DNA of 64,000 nucleotides, taken from assembly GCF_009834225.1 (NCBI RefSeq), contig NZ_CP047176.1:930001-994000 (forward strand), read 5' to 3'. Below are positions 8,293-16,148 of this stretch, in pieces (within the stretch, counting starts at the first letter, position 1; each line of letters begins with the position of its first letter). Below the pieces are notes generated by a model. That model made no database searches. It was given only the letters and a program-made list of their open reading frames with translations, and was not told the origin of the DNA. A program made the translations under genes and the position numbers. This DNA comes from Rathayibacter sp. VKM Ac-2759. Lineage in GTDB: Bacteria; Actinomycetota; Actinomycetes; Actinomycetales; Microbacteriaceae.

Positions 8293-9152
8293 CGGGAGCC
8301 GCCCCGGCCGTCGGCGCCGAACCACGCGATGTGCTCGGCGATGGTGTCGGTGACGGCGGTCGAGATCTCGGCGAACAGCTTCGGCGGATCCCAGGAGTCG
8401 GCGGCGCGCGCCCTCTCGAGGTGCGCCAGCGACGCCTGCATGTAGGCGTGCTTGACCGCCGTCGAGATGTTGATCTTCGACACCCCCGCGTCGATGAACG
8501 CGCGGAAGCCGGTCTCGGTGAGCCCGGTGCCTCCGTGCAGCACGATCGGCCGGTCGGTCAGGGCCGCCAGGGCGGCGGCGCGCTCGGGGAGGATCTCGGG
8601 ATCGGCCTTGTAGAGCCCGTGGCTGGTGCCGAGCTGGGGGGCGAGCAGATCGGCGCCCGTCCGCTCGCCGACCTCGGCCAGCTGCTCGACGGAGTAGGCG
8701 TGCTGCGCGTCGTCGCTGCCGACGCCGTCCTCGACTCCGAGGATGTTCTCGATCTCGGACTCGACGTCGACCCCGGCGGCGTGGGCCTGCTCGACGACCT
8801 CCTCCGTCTCGCGGACGGCGTCGTCGAAGCCGCGGTCCGACGCGTCGAAGAGGACGGAGGACCAGCCCGCGGCGACGACCTCGTCGATCACCGCGCGGTC
8901 GGGGCAGTGGTCGAGGTGGAGCGCGATCGGCACCGGGGCGTCGCGGGTGAGGGCGCCGAACAGGGCCGTGACGAAGGCGCAGCCGGCCGTGCGCACGGTC
9001 TTGGTCGAGATCTGGACGATCAGCGGCGCACGGGTGCGCTCGGCGGCCGCGATGACGGCCCGCATGCTGATCTCGTCGAAGACGTTGACCGCGGGGACGG
9101 CGTAGCCGTCGCTCCGTGCGGCGCGGGTGAGAGTGCGGGTGGAGACGTCCAC
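8289..9152 (-). CDS. Class II (ketose-bisphosphate) aldolase family protein
   Basis: This 287-residue protein belongs to the zinc-dependent class II aldolase family (FbaA/GatY/KbaY). Visible motifs are the zinc-ligand HLDHCPD, the ESEIENILG segment, PQLGTSHGLYK with a zinc His, LHGGTGL for phosphate binding, and KINISTAVKHAY. Such enzymes cleave ketose-1,6- or 1-phosphates to dihydroxyacetone phosphate and an aldehyde. It is the first gene of the operon facing away from the GntR regulator. GTG start; GAGGA lies about 10 nt upstream. Exact substrate unknown. Confidence 0.88.
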   Translation of the reverse strand: MDVSTRTLTRAARSDGYAVPAVNVFDEISMRAVIAAAERTRAPLIVQISTKTVRTAGCAFVTALFGALTRDAPVPIALHLDHCPDRAVIDEVVAAGWSSVLFDASDRGFDDAVRETEEVVEQAHAAGVDVESEIENILGVEDGVGSDDAQHAYSVEQLAEVGERTGADLLAPQLGTSHGLYKADPEILPERAAALAALTDRPIVLHGGTGLTETGFRAFIDAGVSKINISTAVKHAYMQASLAHLERARAADSWDPPKLFAEISTAVTDTIAEHIAWFGADGRGGSR

Positions 9153-9210
9153 GGGGTGCGTTCCTCACTTCCTCGTGAGTGGTGCTGCGCGGCAACGGCG
9201 CGGCGCATGC

Positions 9211-9250
9211 GTACGGACCATACCTGCCTATACCGCCCTATACAAGTACG
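9211..9250. promoter_or_regulatory. Candidate GntR operator: three ATAC repeats at 10-bp pitch
   Basis: In the divergent region between the aldolase operon and the GntR gene, ATAC occurs at 9220-9223, 9230-9233 and 9240-9243, exactly one helical turn apart. The last two are extended to CCTATAC. GTACG flanks the block on both sides (9211-9215 and 9246-9250). HutC-type GntR proteins bind short repeats in their own upstream region, so this is the natural operator candidate. No binding site is proven by sequence alone. Confidence 0.5.
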
Positions 9251-9292
9251 ATTGCGCTTGACTGGCTGAGAACGACGGACAGGAGACGGAGC

Positions 9293-10030
9293 ATGGCCGA
9301 CCTCATCGATCGGAACTCCGCCGTCCCGATCTACCAGCAGCTCGAGGACATCCTGCAGGCCCGGATCGCGAGCGGCGAGTGGGCGGACGGCGGACGCGTG
9401 CCGTCCGAGAACGAGCTGAACCGCGAGTACGGGCTCAGCCGCATGACGGTCCGCGGAGTGCTCAACAAGCTCGCCGCCGACGGGCTCGTCGTGCGGGTGC
9501 CCGGCAAGGGCACCTTCGTCTCCCCGGAGAAGATCAGCGCGGTCTCACCGGCGTACCGCGGCATCCGCGAGCAGCTCGAGGTTCTCGGCTACGCCATCTC
9601 GACGCGGCTCGTCTCGCTCGCCCGCGGAGCCGCTCCCGCCCGCGTGCAGAAGCGGCTCGGGCTGACGTCCGACGACGAGGTCTTCGCGATCGTGCGCCTG
9701 CGCTCGGTCGACGGCAAGCCGCTGAGCGTGCACCGGTCCTTCGTGCCCGCGGCCCTCGCGCCGACGCTCGACCGCCTCGACGTCGTGGACGAGCAGCTGT
9801 GCGTGGTTCTCGAGGACCACTTCTCCCTCGACATGCACGACGTGTCGGAGGGTCTCGAGGCCGTGGCGGTCGCCGAGGCGGACGCCGCCCTGCTGGGACT
9901 GCACCGCGGTGATCCGGCGCTGCAGCTCACCGATGTGATCTCGAGCAGAGCCGGTGTCGCGTTCGAGTACTCGACGATCGTGTTCCGCGGCGACCGGATG
10001 CGCCTGCAGTTCGACTACACCCGGCCCTAG
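9293..10030 (+). CDS. GntR family transcriptional regulator (HutC/UTRA type)
   Basis: This 245-residue regulator has an N-terminal winged helix (VPIYQQLEDILQARI, VPSENELNREYGLSRMTVR, GKGTFVSP; residues ~10-76). A UTRA ligand-binding domain follows (~95-240) with the typical ending AFEYSTIVFRGDRMRLQFDY. The ATG at 9293 has AGGAG at 9281-9285. It is divergent from the aldolase-HAD-dhaL-dhaK operon and probably controls it through the phased repeats at 9211-9250. UTRA proteins of this class often sense sugar phosphates. Its stop overlaps the ROK gene stop through the shared CTAG at 10027-10030. Confidence 0.9.
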   Translation: MADLIDRNSAVPIYQQLEDILQARIASGEWADGGRVPSENELNREYGLSRMTVRGVLNKLAADGLVVRVPGKGTFVSPEKISAVSPAYRGIREQLEVLGYAISTRLVSLARGAAPARVQKRLGLTSDDEVFAIVRLRSVDGKPLSVHRSFVPAALAPTLDRLDVVDEQLCVVLEDHFSLDMHDVSEGLEAVAVAEADAALLGLHRGDPALQLTDVISSRAGVAFEYSTIVFRGDRMRLQFDYTRP

Positions 10031-11166
10031 GACGCGAGGAACGCGTCGACCTGCGCGGGGGAGAGCAGGTGGCGGCGCACCATCAGGGCGGCGCCGCGGG
10101 CGCCCGGCGCACCGCGGGGCGAGGAGGGGACGATGTCGAGGGAGCGTGTCGCCAGCGGCAGGGAGCGGCGGTAGACCACCTCGCGGACGCCGGCGAGGAC
10201 CTCGTGGCTCGCCTCCGCGATGCTGCCGCCGATCACGATGACGGAGGGGTTCAGCAGGTTCACGCAGGTCGCGAGCACCTCGCCGATGTCTCGTCCCGCC
10301 GCGCGGGTGAGCTCGACGGCGGAGGCGTCTCCCGCGTGCAGCAGGGCGACCACGTCGGAGGTGCTCGAGACGCCGAGACGGCGGGCGAGGGCCGAGCCGC
10401 TCGCGATCGCCTCGAGGTCGGCCTCGCCCCGGTCGCCGGGCACCTGCACGTGGCCGAGGTCACCGGCTGCGCCGAGGGCGCCGCGCTGGAGGACGCCTCC
10501 GCTGACGATGCCGGCGCCGATGCCCGTCGACACCTTCACGTAGAGGAGGTCGTCGACGTCGCGGTAGTGGTCGGCGTGCTCGCCGAGGGCCAGGAGGTTC
10601 ACGTCGTTGTCGACGAGGACGGGCACGGCGAATCGGCCGCCGACGAAGGCGGGGATGTCGAAGCGGTCCCAGCCCGGCATGATCGGCGGCTTCACGGGGC
10701 GGCCCGTCGCGTGCTCGACGGGGCCCGGGACTCCGACGCCGACTCCTGCGAGCGGCGCGTCGCCGGGGATCCCGGCGAGCAGGGCGTCGGCGACGTCGAG
10801 GGCGTGCCCGAGGACGGCGAGCGGGCCGTCGGCGATCGCGATCGCCTCGCGCCTCTCGTCGAGGACCCGTCCGTCGAGGTCGGTGACGGCGATCGTCGCG
10901 TGCGCCGCGCCGAGGTCGATGGCGAGCAGCCGGCGGGCCGTGGCGTCGAAGGCGATCCGAGCGGCGGGGCGGCCGCCGGAGGAGGGGGCGTCGTCGCGGC
11001 GGACGACGAGACCCGATCCGGCCAGGGCGTCGAGCTGGGCCGAGACGGCGGCGCGGTGGGCGCCGGTCTCGGCGGCGACGTCGGCGCGGGTCCGGGCGGC
11101 GCCGTCCGAGAGGAGGAGCAGCAGCTCGCCGGTCGCGCTGAGAGCGGGTCGGCGGCGGGGCGGCAT
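10027..11166 (-). CDS. ROK family transcriptional regulator
   Basis: This 379-residue protein combines an N-terminal MarR-like winged helix (LSATGELLLLLSDG...TRADVAAETGAHRAAVSAQLDAL) with a ROK domain. The ROK part has the ATP-site-like AIDLGAAHATIAV, GVPGPVE, VDNDVNLLALGE and VKVSTGIGAGIV. The cysteine-rich zinc loop of sugar kinases is missing (GHVQVPGDRGEADLE), as expected for a ROK repressor rather than a kinase. ATG 11166 is preferred over an upstream ATG at 11220. It is divergent from the isomerase-dehydrogenase operon, its likely target. Confidence 0.88.
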   Translation of the reverse strand: MPPRRRPALSATGELLLLLSDGAARTRADVAAETGAHRAAVSAQLDALAGSGLVVRRDDAPSSGGRPAARIAFDATARRLLAIDLGAAHATIAVTDLDGRVLDERREAIAIADGPLAVLGHALDVADALLAGIPGDAPLAGVGVGVPGPVEHATGRPVKPPIMPGWDRFDIPAFVGGRFAVPVLVDNDVNLLALGEHADHYRDVDDLLYVKVSTGIGAGIVSGGVLQRGALGAAGDLGHVQVPGDRGEADLEAIASGSALARRLGVSSTSDVVALLHAGDASAVELTRAAGRDIGEVLATCVNLLNPSVIVIGGSIAEASHEVLAGVREVVYRRSLPLATRSLDIVPSSPRGAPGARGAALMVRRHLLSPAQVDAFLAS

Positions 11167-11243
11167 GGCGAGAGTCAACCACAGCGCCGCGGGCTTCTGC
11201 TCGGGTTGCCGTGACTTCATGCCGAGTATCACTCTGGTTTTGC

Positions 11244-11299
11244 TTGTCTCTCGACAGAAGTCGCCGTAGGGTCGGGACCACCATCCTTTCGACGTCGAA
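11244..11299 (+). promoter_or_regulatory. Candidate promoter and ROK operator before the sugar isomerase operon
   Basis: A TTGTCT hexamer (11244-11249) and TAGGGT (11267-11272) are spaced 17 bp, a plausible sigma-70 type promoter. Just downstream lies a perfect 12-bp palindrome TTCGACGTCGAA (11288-11299), placed between the promoter and the AGGAG at 11302-11306 where repressor binding would block transcription. A looser inverted repeat, CTTGTC..GACAGAAG, overlaps the -35 region. The assignment to the divergent ROK regulator is inference. Confidence 0.5.
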
Positions 11300-11314
11300 T
11301 CAGGAGCACTCCCG

Positions 11315-12070
11315 GTGGCCTCACCCACAGACCTCTCCGTCCAGCTGTACTCGGTCCGCGAGCCCCTCGCCGCGGATCTGCCCGCCACCCTCGACCGGCT
11401 CGCCGGCATCGGCCTCACGAAGGTCGAGCTCTTCGACTTCGTGAACCTCGCCGAGGGCTATCGTTCGGCGCTCCCCGCCAGCGGGCTCACCGCTCCGAGC
11501 GCCCACGCGCGCCTGCTCGGACCGCAGGAGGGCACCTCCGTCGACGAGATCCTCGACATCGCCGCCTCGCTCGGCGTGCAGACCGTCATCGACCCCCACG
11601 TCGACCCCGCCCGCTGGACCACCGCCGATGACGTGAAGGCGATCGCCGACGAGCTGAACGCCCTGGTCGACTCCGCCGAGTCGCGCGGACTGACCCTCGG
11701 CTACCACAACCACTGGTTCGAGTTCGAGAACCGGGTCGACGGTCGGAGCGCCTACGAGCACCTCGCGGGCCTGCTCGACCCGCGCATGCTGCTCGAGCTC
11801 GACACCTACTGGGCCGCGGTCGGCGGTGACGATCCGGTGGAGGTGCTCGGCCGGCTCGGCGACCAGGTCCGCTTCCTGCACATCAAGGACGGACCGGTCT
11901 CGAGGGACACCGAGGCCCAGCAGCCCGCCGGCGCGGGCGCGATGGACATCCCCGCCGTGCTCGCCGCGGCACCGCAGGCGCTCCCCGTGCTCGAGTTCGA
12001 CGCCTACGCGGGCGACATCTTCGAGGGCCTCACCACCGCCTACTCCTACGTCACCGGGATCGACGCATGA
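11315..12070 (+). CDS. Sugar phosphate isomerase/epimerase (xylose isomerase-like TIM barrel)
   Basis: This 251-residue protein begins LSVQLYSVREPLAADL, typical of AP-endonuclease-2/xylose-isomerase-like TIM barrels. It has the conserved GYHNHWFEFE metal-site segment near residue 130, LELDTYWAAVGG near 162, and FLHIKDG near 188. These enzymes epimerise or isomerise sugars or inososes. It is followed by two Gfo/Idh/MocA dehydrogenases with 4-nt ATGA overlaps, an arrangement seen in inositol-like and keto-sugar catabolism. GTG start with AGGAG 9 nt upstream. Confidence 0.88.
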   Translation: MASPTDLSVQLYSVREPLAADLPATLDRLAGIGLTKVELFDFVNLAEGYRSALPASGLTAPSAHARLLGPQEGTSVDEILDIAASLGVQTVIDPHVDPARWTTADDVKAIADELNALVDSAESRGLTLGYHNHWFEFENRVDGRSAYEHLAGLLDPRMLLELDTYWAAVGGDDPVEVLGRLGDQVRFLHIKDGPVSRDTEAQQPAGAGAMDIPAVLAAAPQALPVLEFDAYAGDIFEGLTTAYSYVTGIDA

Positions 12071-13179
12071 CGGGCTCGGGCCGCGCCGGCGTCGGCGTCA
12101 TCGGTGCGGGCAACATCAGCACCCAGTACCTCACGAACCTCACGACCTTCCCCGACCTCGAGGTGCTCTTCGTCGCCGACATCGACCTCGAGCGAGCGAA
12201 GGCCCAGGCCGAGGCGTTCGGCGTCCCCGGCTCCGGATCGGTCGACGAGCTCCTCGCGCACCCCGGCATCGAGATCGTCGTCAATCTGACGATCCCGGCC
12301 GCGCACGTCGAGGTCGCCCGTCGCGCCGTCGAGGCCGGCAAGCACGTCTGGACCGAGAAGCCCTTCTCGCTCGACCGCGACAGCGGAGTCGAGCTGCTGG
12401 CTCTCGCGAAGGAGAAGGGGCTGCGCGTCGCCACGGCGCCCGACACCTTCCTCGGCGCGGGTCTGCAGACCGCGCAGCGCGTCATCGAGAGCGGAGCCAT
12501 CGGCACGCCGCTCTCGGCGATCACCCTGTTCCAGGGCCCCGGCCCCGAGGGCTGGCACCCGAACCCCGAGTTCTTCTTCACCGAGGGCGGCGGACCGCTG
12601 CTCGACATGGGGCCGTACTACATCACGACCCTCGTGCAGAACCTCGGACCGGTCGAGAGCGTCACCGCGGTCTCGTCGCAGGCGCGCGCCACCCGCGTCG
12701 TCGGCTCCGGCCCCAAGGAGGGCACCGAGTTCCCGGTGACCATCCCGACGCACATCGGCGGGCTGCTGCGCTTCGAGTCGGGGGCCTCGGCGCAGGGCGT
12801 CTGGAGCTTCGAGTCGAGCATGCTGCGGATGGGCTTCGTCGAGATCAACGGCTCGGAGGGGACCCTCGTGCTGCCGGACCCGAACATGCACGACGGCGAG
12901 ATCACCCTCTACCGACGCGGAGAGAAGGAGCCGGAGGTCATCCCGGCCACGGGGTCGACCGCCTCGCGCGGCACGGGCGTGCTCGAGCTGGCGCGCGCGA
13001 TCCGCGCCGACCGGCCCGAGGCCGCCTCCGGTGATCTCGCCTACCACGTGACCGACGTCATGCTGTCGCTCCTCGAGGCCGCGGAGACCGGCGAGAAGGT
13101 GCTCGTCGAGAGCACCGTCGTGCCGCGCCCCGCGCTGCCCGAGGGCTGGGACCCCACGGAAGCGACTCTGGTCCGATGA
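12067..13179 (+). CDS. Gfo/Idh/MocA family oxidoreductase
   Basis: This 370-residue NAD(P)-dependent dehydrogenase has an N-terminal Rossmann motif GVGVIGAGNISTQYL, the catalytic-lysine motif VWTEKPFSLD near residue 95-105, and a C-terminal alpha/beta substrate domain with GGGPLLDMGPYYITTL (variant of GGGxLLDxGxH). The His of the usual motif is replaced by Tyr at that point, as in a subset of the family. It is translationally coupled on both sides and probably oxidises a sugar or polyol handled by the isomerase next to it. Confidence 0.9.
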   Translation: MTGSGRAGVGVIGAGNISTQYLTNLTTFPDLEVLFVADIDLERAKAQAEAFGVPGSGSVDELLAHPGIEIVVNLTIPAAHVEVARRAVEAGKHVWTEKPFSLDRDSGVELLALAKEKGLRVATAPDTFLGAGLQTAQRVIESGAIGTPLSAITLFQGPGPEGWHPNPEFFFTEGGGPLLDMGPYYITTLVQNLGPVESVTAVSSQARATRVVGSGPKEGTEFPVTIPTHIGGLLRFESGASAQGVWSFESSMLRMGFVEINGSEGTLVLPDPNMHDGEITLYRRGEKEPEVIPATGSTASRGTGVLELARAIRADRPEAASGDLAYHVTDVMLSLLEAAETGEKVLVESTVVPRPALPEGWDPTEATLVR

Positions 13180-14267
13180 ACGCGGCTCTCCGCGTCGGCG
13201 TGCTCGGCGGAGGCTTCATGGCCGCCGTGCACAGCCGCGCGGCCCGCAGCGCCGGGGCGGTGCTGGCGGGCATCGCCTCCTCCAGCCCCGAGAAGGGCGA
13301 GAGGGCGGCGAGCGAGCTCGGGGTCGAGCGCGCGTACCCCGACGCCCGGTCGCTGATCGAGGACGACGACATCGACCTCGTCCACGTCTGCACGCCGAAC
13401 GCCTCGCACGCCGAGCTCGCCCTCGCGGTGATCGCGGTGGGCAAGCACGTCGTCTGCGAGAAGCCGCTGGCCGCCACGGTGGAGGAGGCGCGCTCGCTCG
13501 CGCGGGCCGCCTCCGCCGCCGGGATCGTCGCCACCGTGCCCTTCGCCTACCGGTTCCACCCGATGGTCCGCGAGGCGCGGGCCAGGGTCGCCGCGGGCGA
13601 GACCGGGCGACTGGTGACCGTGCGCGGCAGCTACCTGCAGGACTGGCTGCTGGGCGCCTCCGACGACAACTGGCGGGTCGACCCCGCCGCCGGCGGGCGC
13701 TCGCGCGCCTTCGGCGACATCGGCTCGCACCTGGTCGACCTGCTCGAGTTCGTGACGGGGGAGCGGATCGAGTCGCTCGCCTCGGTCACGAGCACGGTCC
13801 ACGCCGAGCGCGGCGGCCGGCCGGTCGAGACCGAGGACGTGGCGGGCGCGATCGTGCGCCTGGCCGGCGGCGCGGTGGGCACCCTCCTGGTCTCGCAGGT
13901 GACCGCGGGGCACCGCAACGAGCTGGTGCTCGAGGTGTCGGGGCTCGAGGAGTCGCTGCGCTTCGAGCAGGAGCTGCCCGAGACGCTGTGGGTGGGCCGG
14001 CGCGACAGTGCCGTGCTCGTCCCGCGCGACGGCGCGATCCTCGCTCCGGACGCGGCGCGGCTCTCGATCGTGCCGAGCGGGCACCCGATGGGCTACCAGG
14101 ACGCGTTCACCGCGTTCGCCCGCGACACCTACGCCGCCGTCGCGGGGGCCGAGGTGGAGGGTCTGCCGACCTTCGACGACGGCCTCCGCGCGGCGCTGAT
14201 CACCGAGGCCGTGCTCGACGCGGCCGACTCCGGCGCCTGGGTCACCGTGCCCGACGACGCTCGCTGA
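13176..14267 (+). CDS. Gfo/Idh/MocA family oxidoreductase
   Basis: This 363-residue second dehydrogenase of the operon has the Rossmann start LRVGVLGGGFMAAVHSRAA, VCEKPLAATVEEA as the catalytic-lysine motif, and RAFGDIGSHLVDLLEFVTG with the conserved GSHxxDL His. The two paralogues in one operon suggest successive oxidation and reduction at different carbons of one substrate, as in scyllo-inositol or keto-sugar routes; this is inference. It ends at a very long hairpin shared with the convergent DUF5997 gene. Confidence 0.9.
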   Translation: MNAALRVGVLGGGFMAAVHSRAARSAGAVLAGIASSSPEKGERAASELGVERAYPDARSLIEDDDIDLVHVCTPNASHAELALAVIAVGKHVVCEKPLAATVEEARSLARAASAAGIVATVPFAYRFHPMVREARARVAAGETGRLVTVRGSYLQDWLLGASDDNWRVDPAAGGRSRAFGDIGSHLVDLLEFVTGERIESLASVTSTVHAERGGRPVETEDVAGAIVRLAGGAVGTLLVSQVTAGHRNELVLEVSGLEESLRFEQELPETLWVGRRDSAVLVPRDGAILAPDAARLSIVPSGHPMGYQDAFTAFARDTYAAVAGAEVEGLPTFDDGLRAALITEAVLDAADSGAWVTVPDDAR

Positions 14268-14270
14268 CGC

Positions 14271-14336
14271 GAGGGAACCCCGGACCGTCGAGGGAGCCTG
14301 CAGGTGCAGGCGGCCTCGACGGTCCGGGGTTCCCTC
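14271..14336. terminator. Long perfect inverted repeat, probable bidirectional terminator
   Basis: A perfect 23-bp inverted repeat (14271-14293 with 14314-14336) encloses a further 7-bp stem (14296-14302 with 14305-14311), giving an almost fully paired 66-nt hairpin. It lies between convergent genes, 4 nt after the upstream stop and 14 nt before the downstream stop. There is no T-run. The position supports a bidirectional terminator, though the stem is longer than such elements need. Confidence 0.7.
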
Positions 14337-14349
14337 GGTGCAGGAGTCG

Positions 14350-14730
14350 CTACTCGGCGGTCTTCGCCGCGCGCTCGGCCTTGATGCGCGCCTGCTCGCG
14401 GCGCACCTCGGCGTAGCGGTTCTGCTCGACGCGCAGCCACTCGGGCACCTCGTCGAGCAGCGCCTGGATCTCCTCGGTGGTGAGGGCGTCGGTGACGCCT
14501 CCGCGGGCGAGCCCCGAGATCGAGACGTTGAGCCGCGAGGCGATCACGGGGCGCGGGTGCGGCCCGGTCTCGCGCAGCTGGGTCAGCCAGGCCGGAGGGT
14601 TCTCGACGAGCTCGTCGTACTGCTCGCGCGTGATCGCCGACTGCTGGAACTCCTCCGGAGTCGCGGGCAGGAAGATCTGCAGCTTCTTCGCCGCGGTCGC
14701 AGCCTTCATCGTCTGTGTCGCCTTGGCCAT
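14350..14730 (-). CDS. DUF5997 family protein
   Basis: This 126-residue protein starts MAKATQTMKAATAAKKLQIF and has LPATPEEFQ, then PPAWLTQLRETGPHPRPV, followed by LNVSISGLARGGVTDALTTEEI near residue 75-95 and an Arg/Glu-rich C-terminal helix. This pattern matches the actinobacterial DUF5997 family, assigned from memory. The segment after residue 60 reads like a short helix-turn-helix, so DNA binding is possible. It is divergent from, and shares a 20-bp promoter gap with, an HTH-less LysR-like gene. Function unknown. Confidence 0.75.
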   Translation of the reverse strand: MAKATQTMKAATAAKKLQIFLPATPEEFQQSAITREQYDELVENPPAWLTQLRETGPHPRPVIASRLNVSISGLARGGVTDALTTEEIQALLDEVPEWLRVEQNRYAEVRREQARIKAERAAKTAE

Positions 14731-14736
14731 GCGGCA

Positions 14737-14768
14737 ACCCTACCGGCGCCCGGTCGACCGCCTACCCT
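14737..14768. promoter_or_regulatory. Back-to-back leaderless promoters of the DUF5997/LysR-like pair
   Basis: TAGGGT on the minus strand (14737-14742) lies 6 nt before the DUF5997 ATG, and TACCCT on the plus strand (14763-14768) lies 6 nt before the LysR-like ATG. The two -10 hexamers are only 20 bp apart, so their -35 regions must overlap the opposite promoter. The two genes are thus very likely co-regulated or mutually exclusive. Confidence 0.6.
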
Positions 14769-14774
14769 GGAGCG

Positions 14775-15611
14775 ATGAGCGACGAGCCGGAGACCACCGA
14801 TCACGAGGCGGCCTCCGAGCCCGACGACGCGATCGACGCCGGCCCCGTGCTCGCCGTCTCCCTCGTCCCCGGCGTGACGCCGACCAAGTGGACCCGTGTC
14901 TGGGGTCAGCGCCGCCCCGAGCTGCCGCTGCGCATCACCGTGATCGGCGAGCACGAGCAGGAGGAGGTGCTGCGCGACGGCCGCGCGACGCTCGCCTTCG
15001 TGCGCGGCGACCTCGCCTCCGCCGCCGTCAGCTCGATCCACCTGTACGACGAGCAGCCCGTGGTGGTGCTCTGGCGCGAGCACGCCCTCGCCGACGCGGA
15101 GGGCGTCGAGGTGGCCGACCTGGCCGACGAGCACCTCCTGCAGGACCCGGCGCAGGTGCCCGAGTGGGCGGCGCTCGCCGTCGAGGTCGCCGACGGCTCG
15201 CGACGGCCGCTGCCGGAGCTCCGGACGCTGGACGACGCGGTGGAGCAGGTCGCGGCGGGCGTGGGCGTGCTGATCCTCCCGCAGTCGGTCGCGCGCGTGC
15301 ACAGCCGCAAGGACGTGGTCGCCGTCCCCGTCGAGGGCGTCGCGCCGACGGCGGTCCGCCTCGCGTGGCTCACGGAGGAGAAGACCGACGACATCGAGGA
15401 CTTCATCGGCGTGGTCCGCGGCCGCAGCGCCACGACCACGCGCGGCACCGCCGCGACGCCGAAGGTCGAGTCGCGGGCCAAGGCCGCGAAGGCGAAGGCG
15501 CGGGAGGCGCGCGAGGCGGCCGAGAAGGCGGGCGGCGGCAGGAAGAAGCCCGCGCGCTCCAGTGCCCCGAAGGCGGTCGTGCGGCGGACCCGGAAGCCCC
15601 GTGGCCGCTGA
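14775..15611 (+). CDS. LysR substrate-binding-domain protein without HTH, basic C-terminal tail
   Basis: This protein has 278 residues. Residues ~25-225 match the periplasmic-binding-like effector domain of LysR regulators: VLAVSLVPGVTPTKWTRVW, RDGRATLAFVRG, LYDEQPVVVLWREHALA, TLDDAVEQVAAGVGVLILPQSVAR. There is no N-terminal helix-turn-helix; only an acidic 22-residue leader precedes the domain. The C-terminal ~50 residues are Lys/Arg/Ala-rich (RAKAAKAKAREAREAAEKAG and a basic end), resembling histone-H1-like tails that could bind nucleic acid. It is divergent from DUF5997; the two may form one regulatory unit. That is inference. Confidence 0.8.
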   Translation: MSDEPETTDHEAASEPDDAIDAGPVLAVSLVPGVTPTKWTRVWGQRRPELPLRITVIGEHEQEEVLRDGRATLAFVRGDLASAAVSSIHLYDEQPVVVLWREHALADAEGVEVADLADEHLLQDPAQVPEWAALAVEVADGSRRPLPELRTLDDAVEQVAAGVGVLILPQSVARVHSRKDVVAVPVEGVAPTAVRLAWLTEEKTDDIEDFIGVVRGRSATTTRGTAATPKVESRAKAAKAKAREAREAAEKAGGGRKKPARSSAPKAVVRRTRKPRGR

Positions 15612-16053
15612 GGTCCTGCTGCGCCCGGCCGCTCTCTCGGACGCGGCCTGGATCGCCGAGCTGCGCGCCGTCGTGATGCGCCCCGACCTCGAGCGGCTGG
15701 AGCGCTACGACGCGCAGCGGGTGCGGCGGCGCTTCCTCGACGGCTACCGGCCCGAGCGCACCCGCGTCATCGAGCTCGACGGCGAGGCGGTCGGCTGCAT
15801 CGCCGCGCGGGTCGAGGACGACGCCGTGTGGATCGAGCACTTCTACCTCGACCCGTCGGTGCAGGGGCGCGGCATCGGCGGCGCGGTGCTCGCGCAGGTG
15901 CTGCGGGAGGAGGCGCTCGGCGACCGGCCGTTCCGCCTCGACGTGCTGCGGGGGAGCGGTGCGCGGAGGCTCTACGAGCGGCACGGGTTCCGCTACGAGC
16001 GGCCGGAGGGGGAGTGGGACGAGATCCTGGTGACGCAGGGGTCCGGCTCGTAG
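15601..16053 (+). CDS. GNAT family N-acetyltransferase
   Basis: From the GTG at 15601 this is a 150-residue acetyltransferase overlapping the end of the LysR-like gene by 11 nt. It shows VLLRPAALSDAAWIAELR, the acetyl-CoA-binding HFYLDPSVQGRGIGGAVL (Q-G-R-G-I-G), and the C-terminal GARRLYERHGFRYER. The overlap suggests co-transcription with the LysR-like gene. The substrate is unknown. Confidence 0.86.
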   Translation: MAAEVLLRPAALSDAAWIAELRAVVMRPDLERLERYDAQRVRRRFLDGYRPERTRVIELDGEAVGCIAARVEDDAVWIEHFYLDPSVQGRGIGGAVLAQVLREEALGDRPFRLDVLRGSGARRLYERHGFRYERPEGEWDEILVTQGSGS

Positions 16054-16148
16054 GAGGGGTCGAGGCGGCCCCGCACCGTGGATAGCATGAGCGCGATCAC
16101 CCCCTCCGCCTCCCGCTCGTCCGGGACCGTTCGAAAGGGCACTCCGCC

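Noticed and set aside
5812..9152. Classical PTS-dependent DhaKLM operon
   Set aside because: No dhaM or other PTS domain is present, and the operon instead holds an aldolase and a HAD phosphatase.
10027..11166. Sugar kinase function for the ROK protein
   Set aside because: It has an N-terminal winged helix and lacks the cysteine zinc loop of ROK kinases, so it is a regulator.
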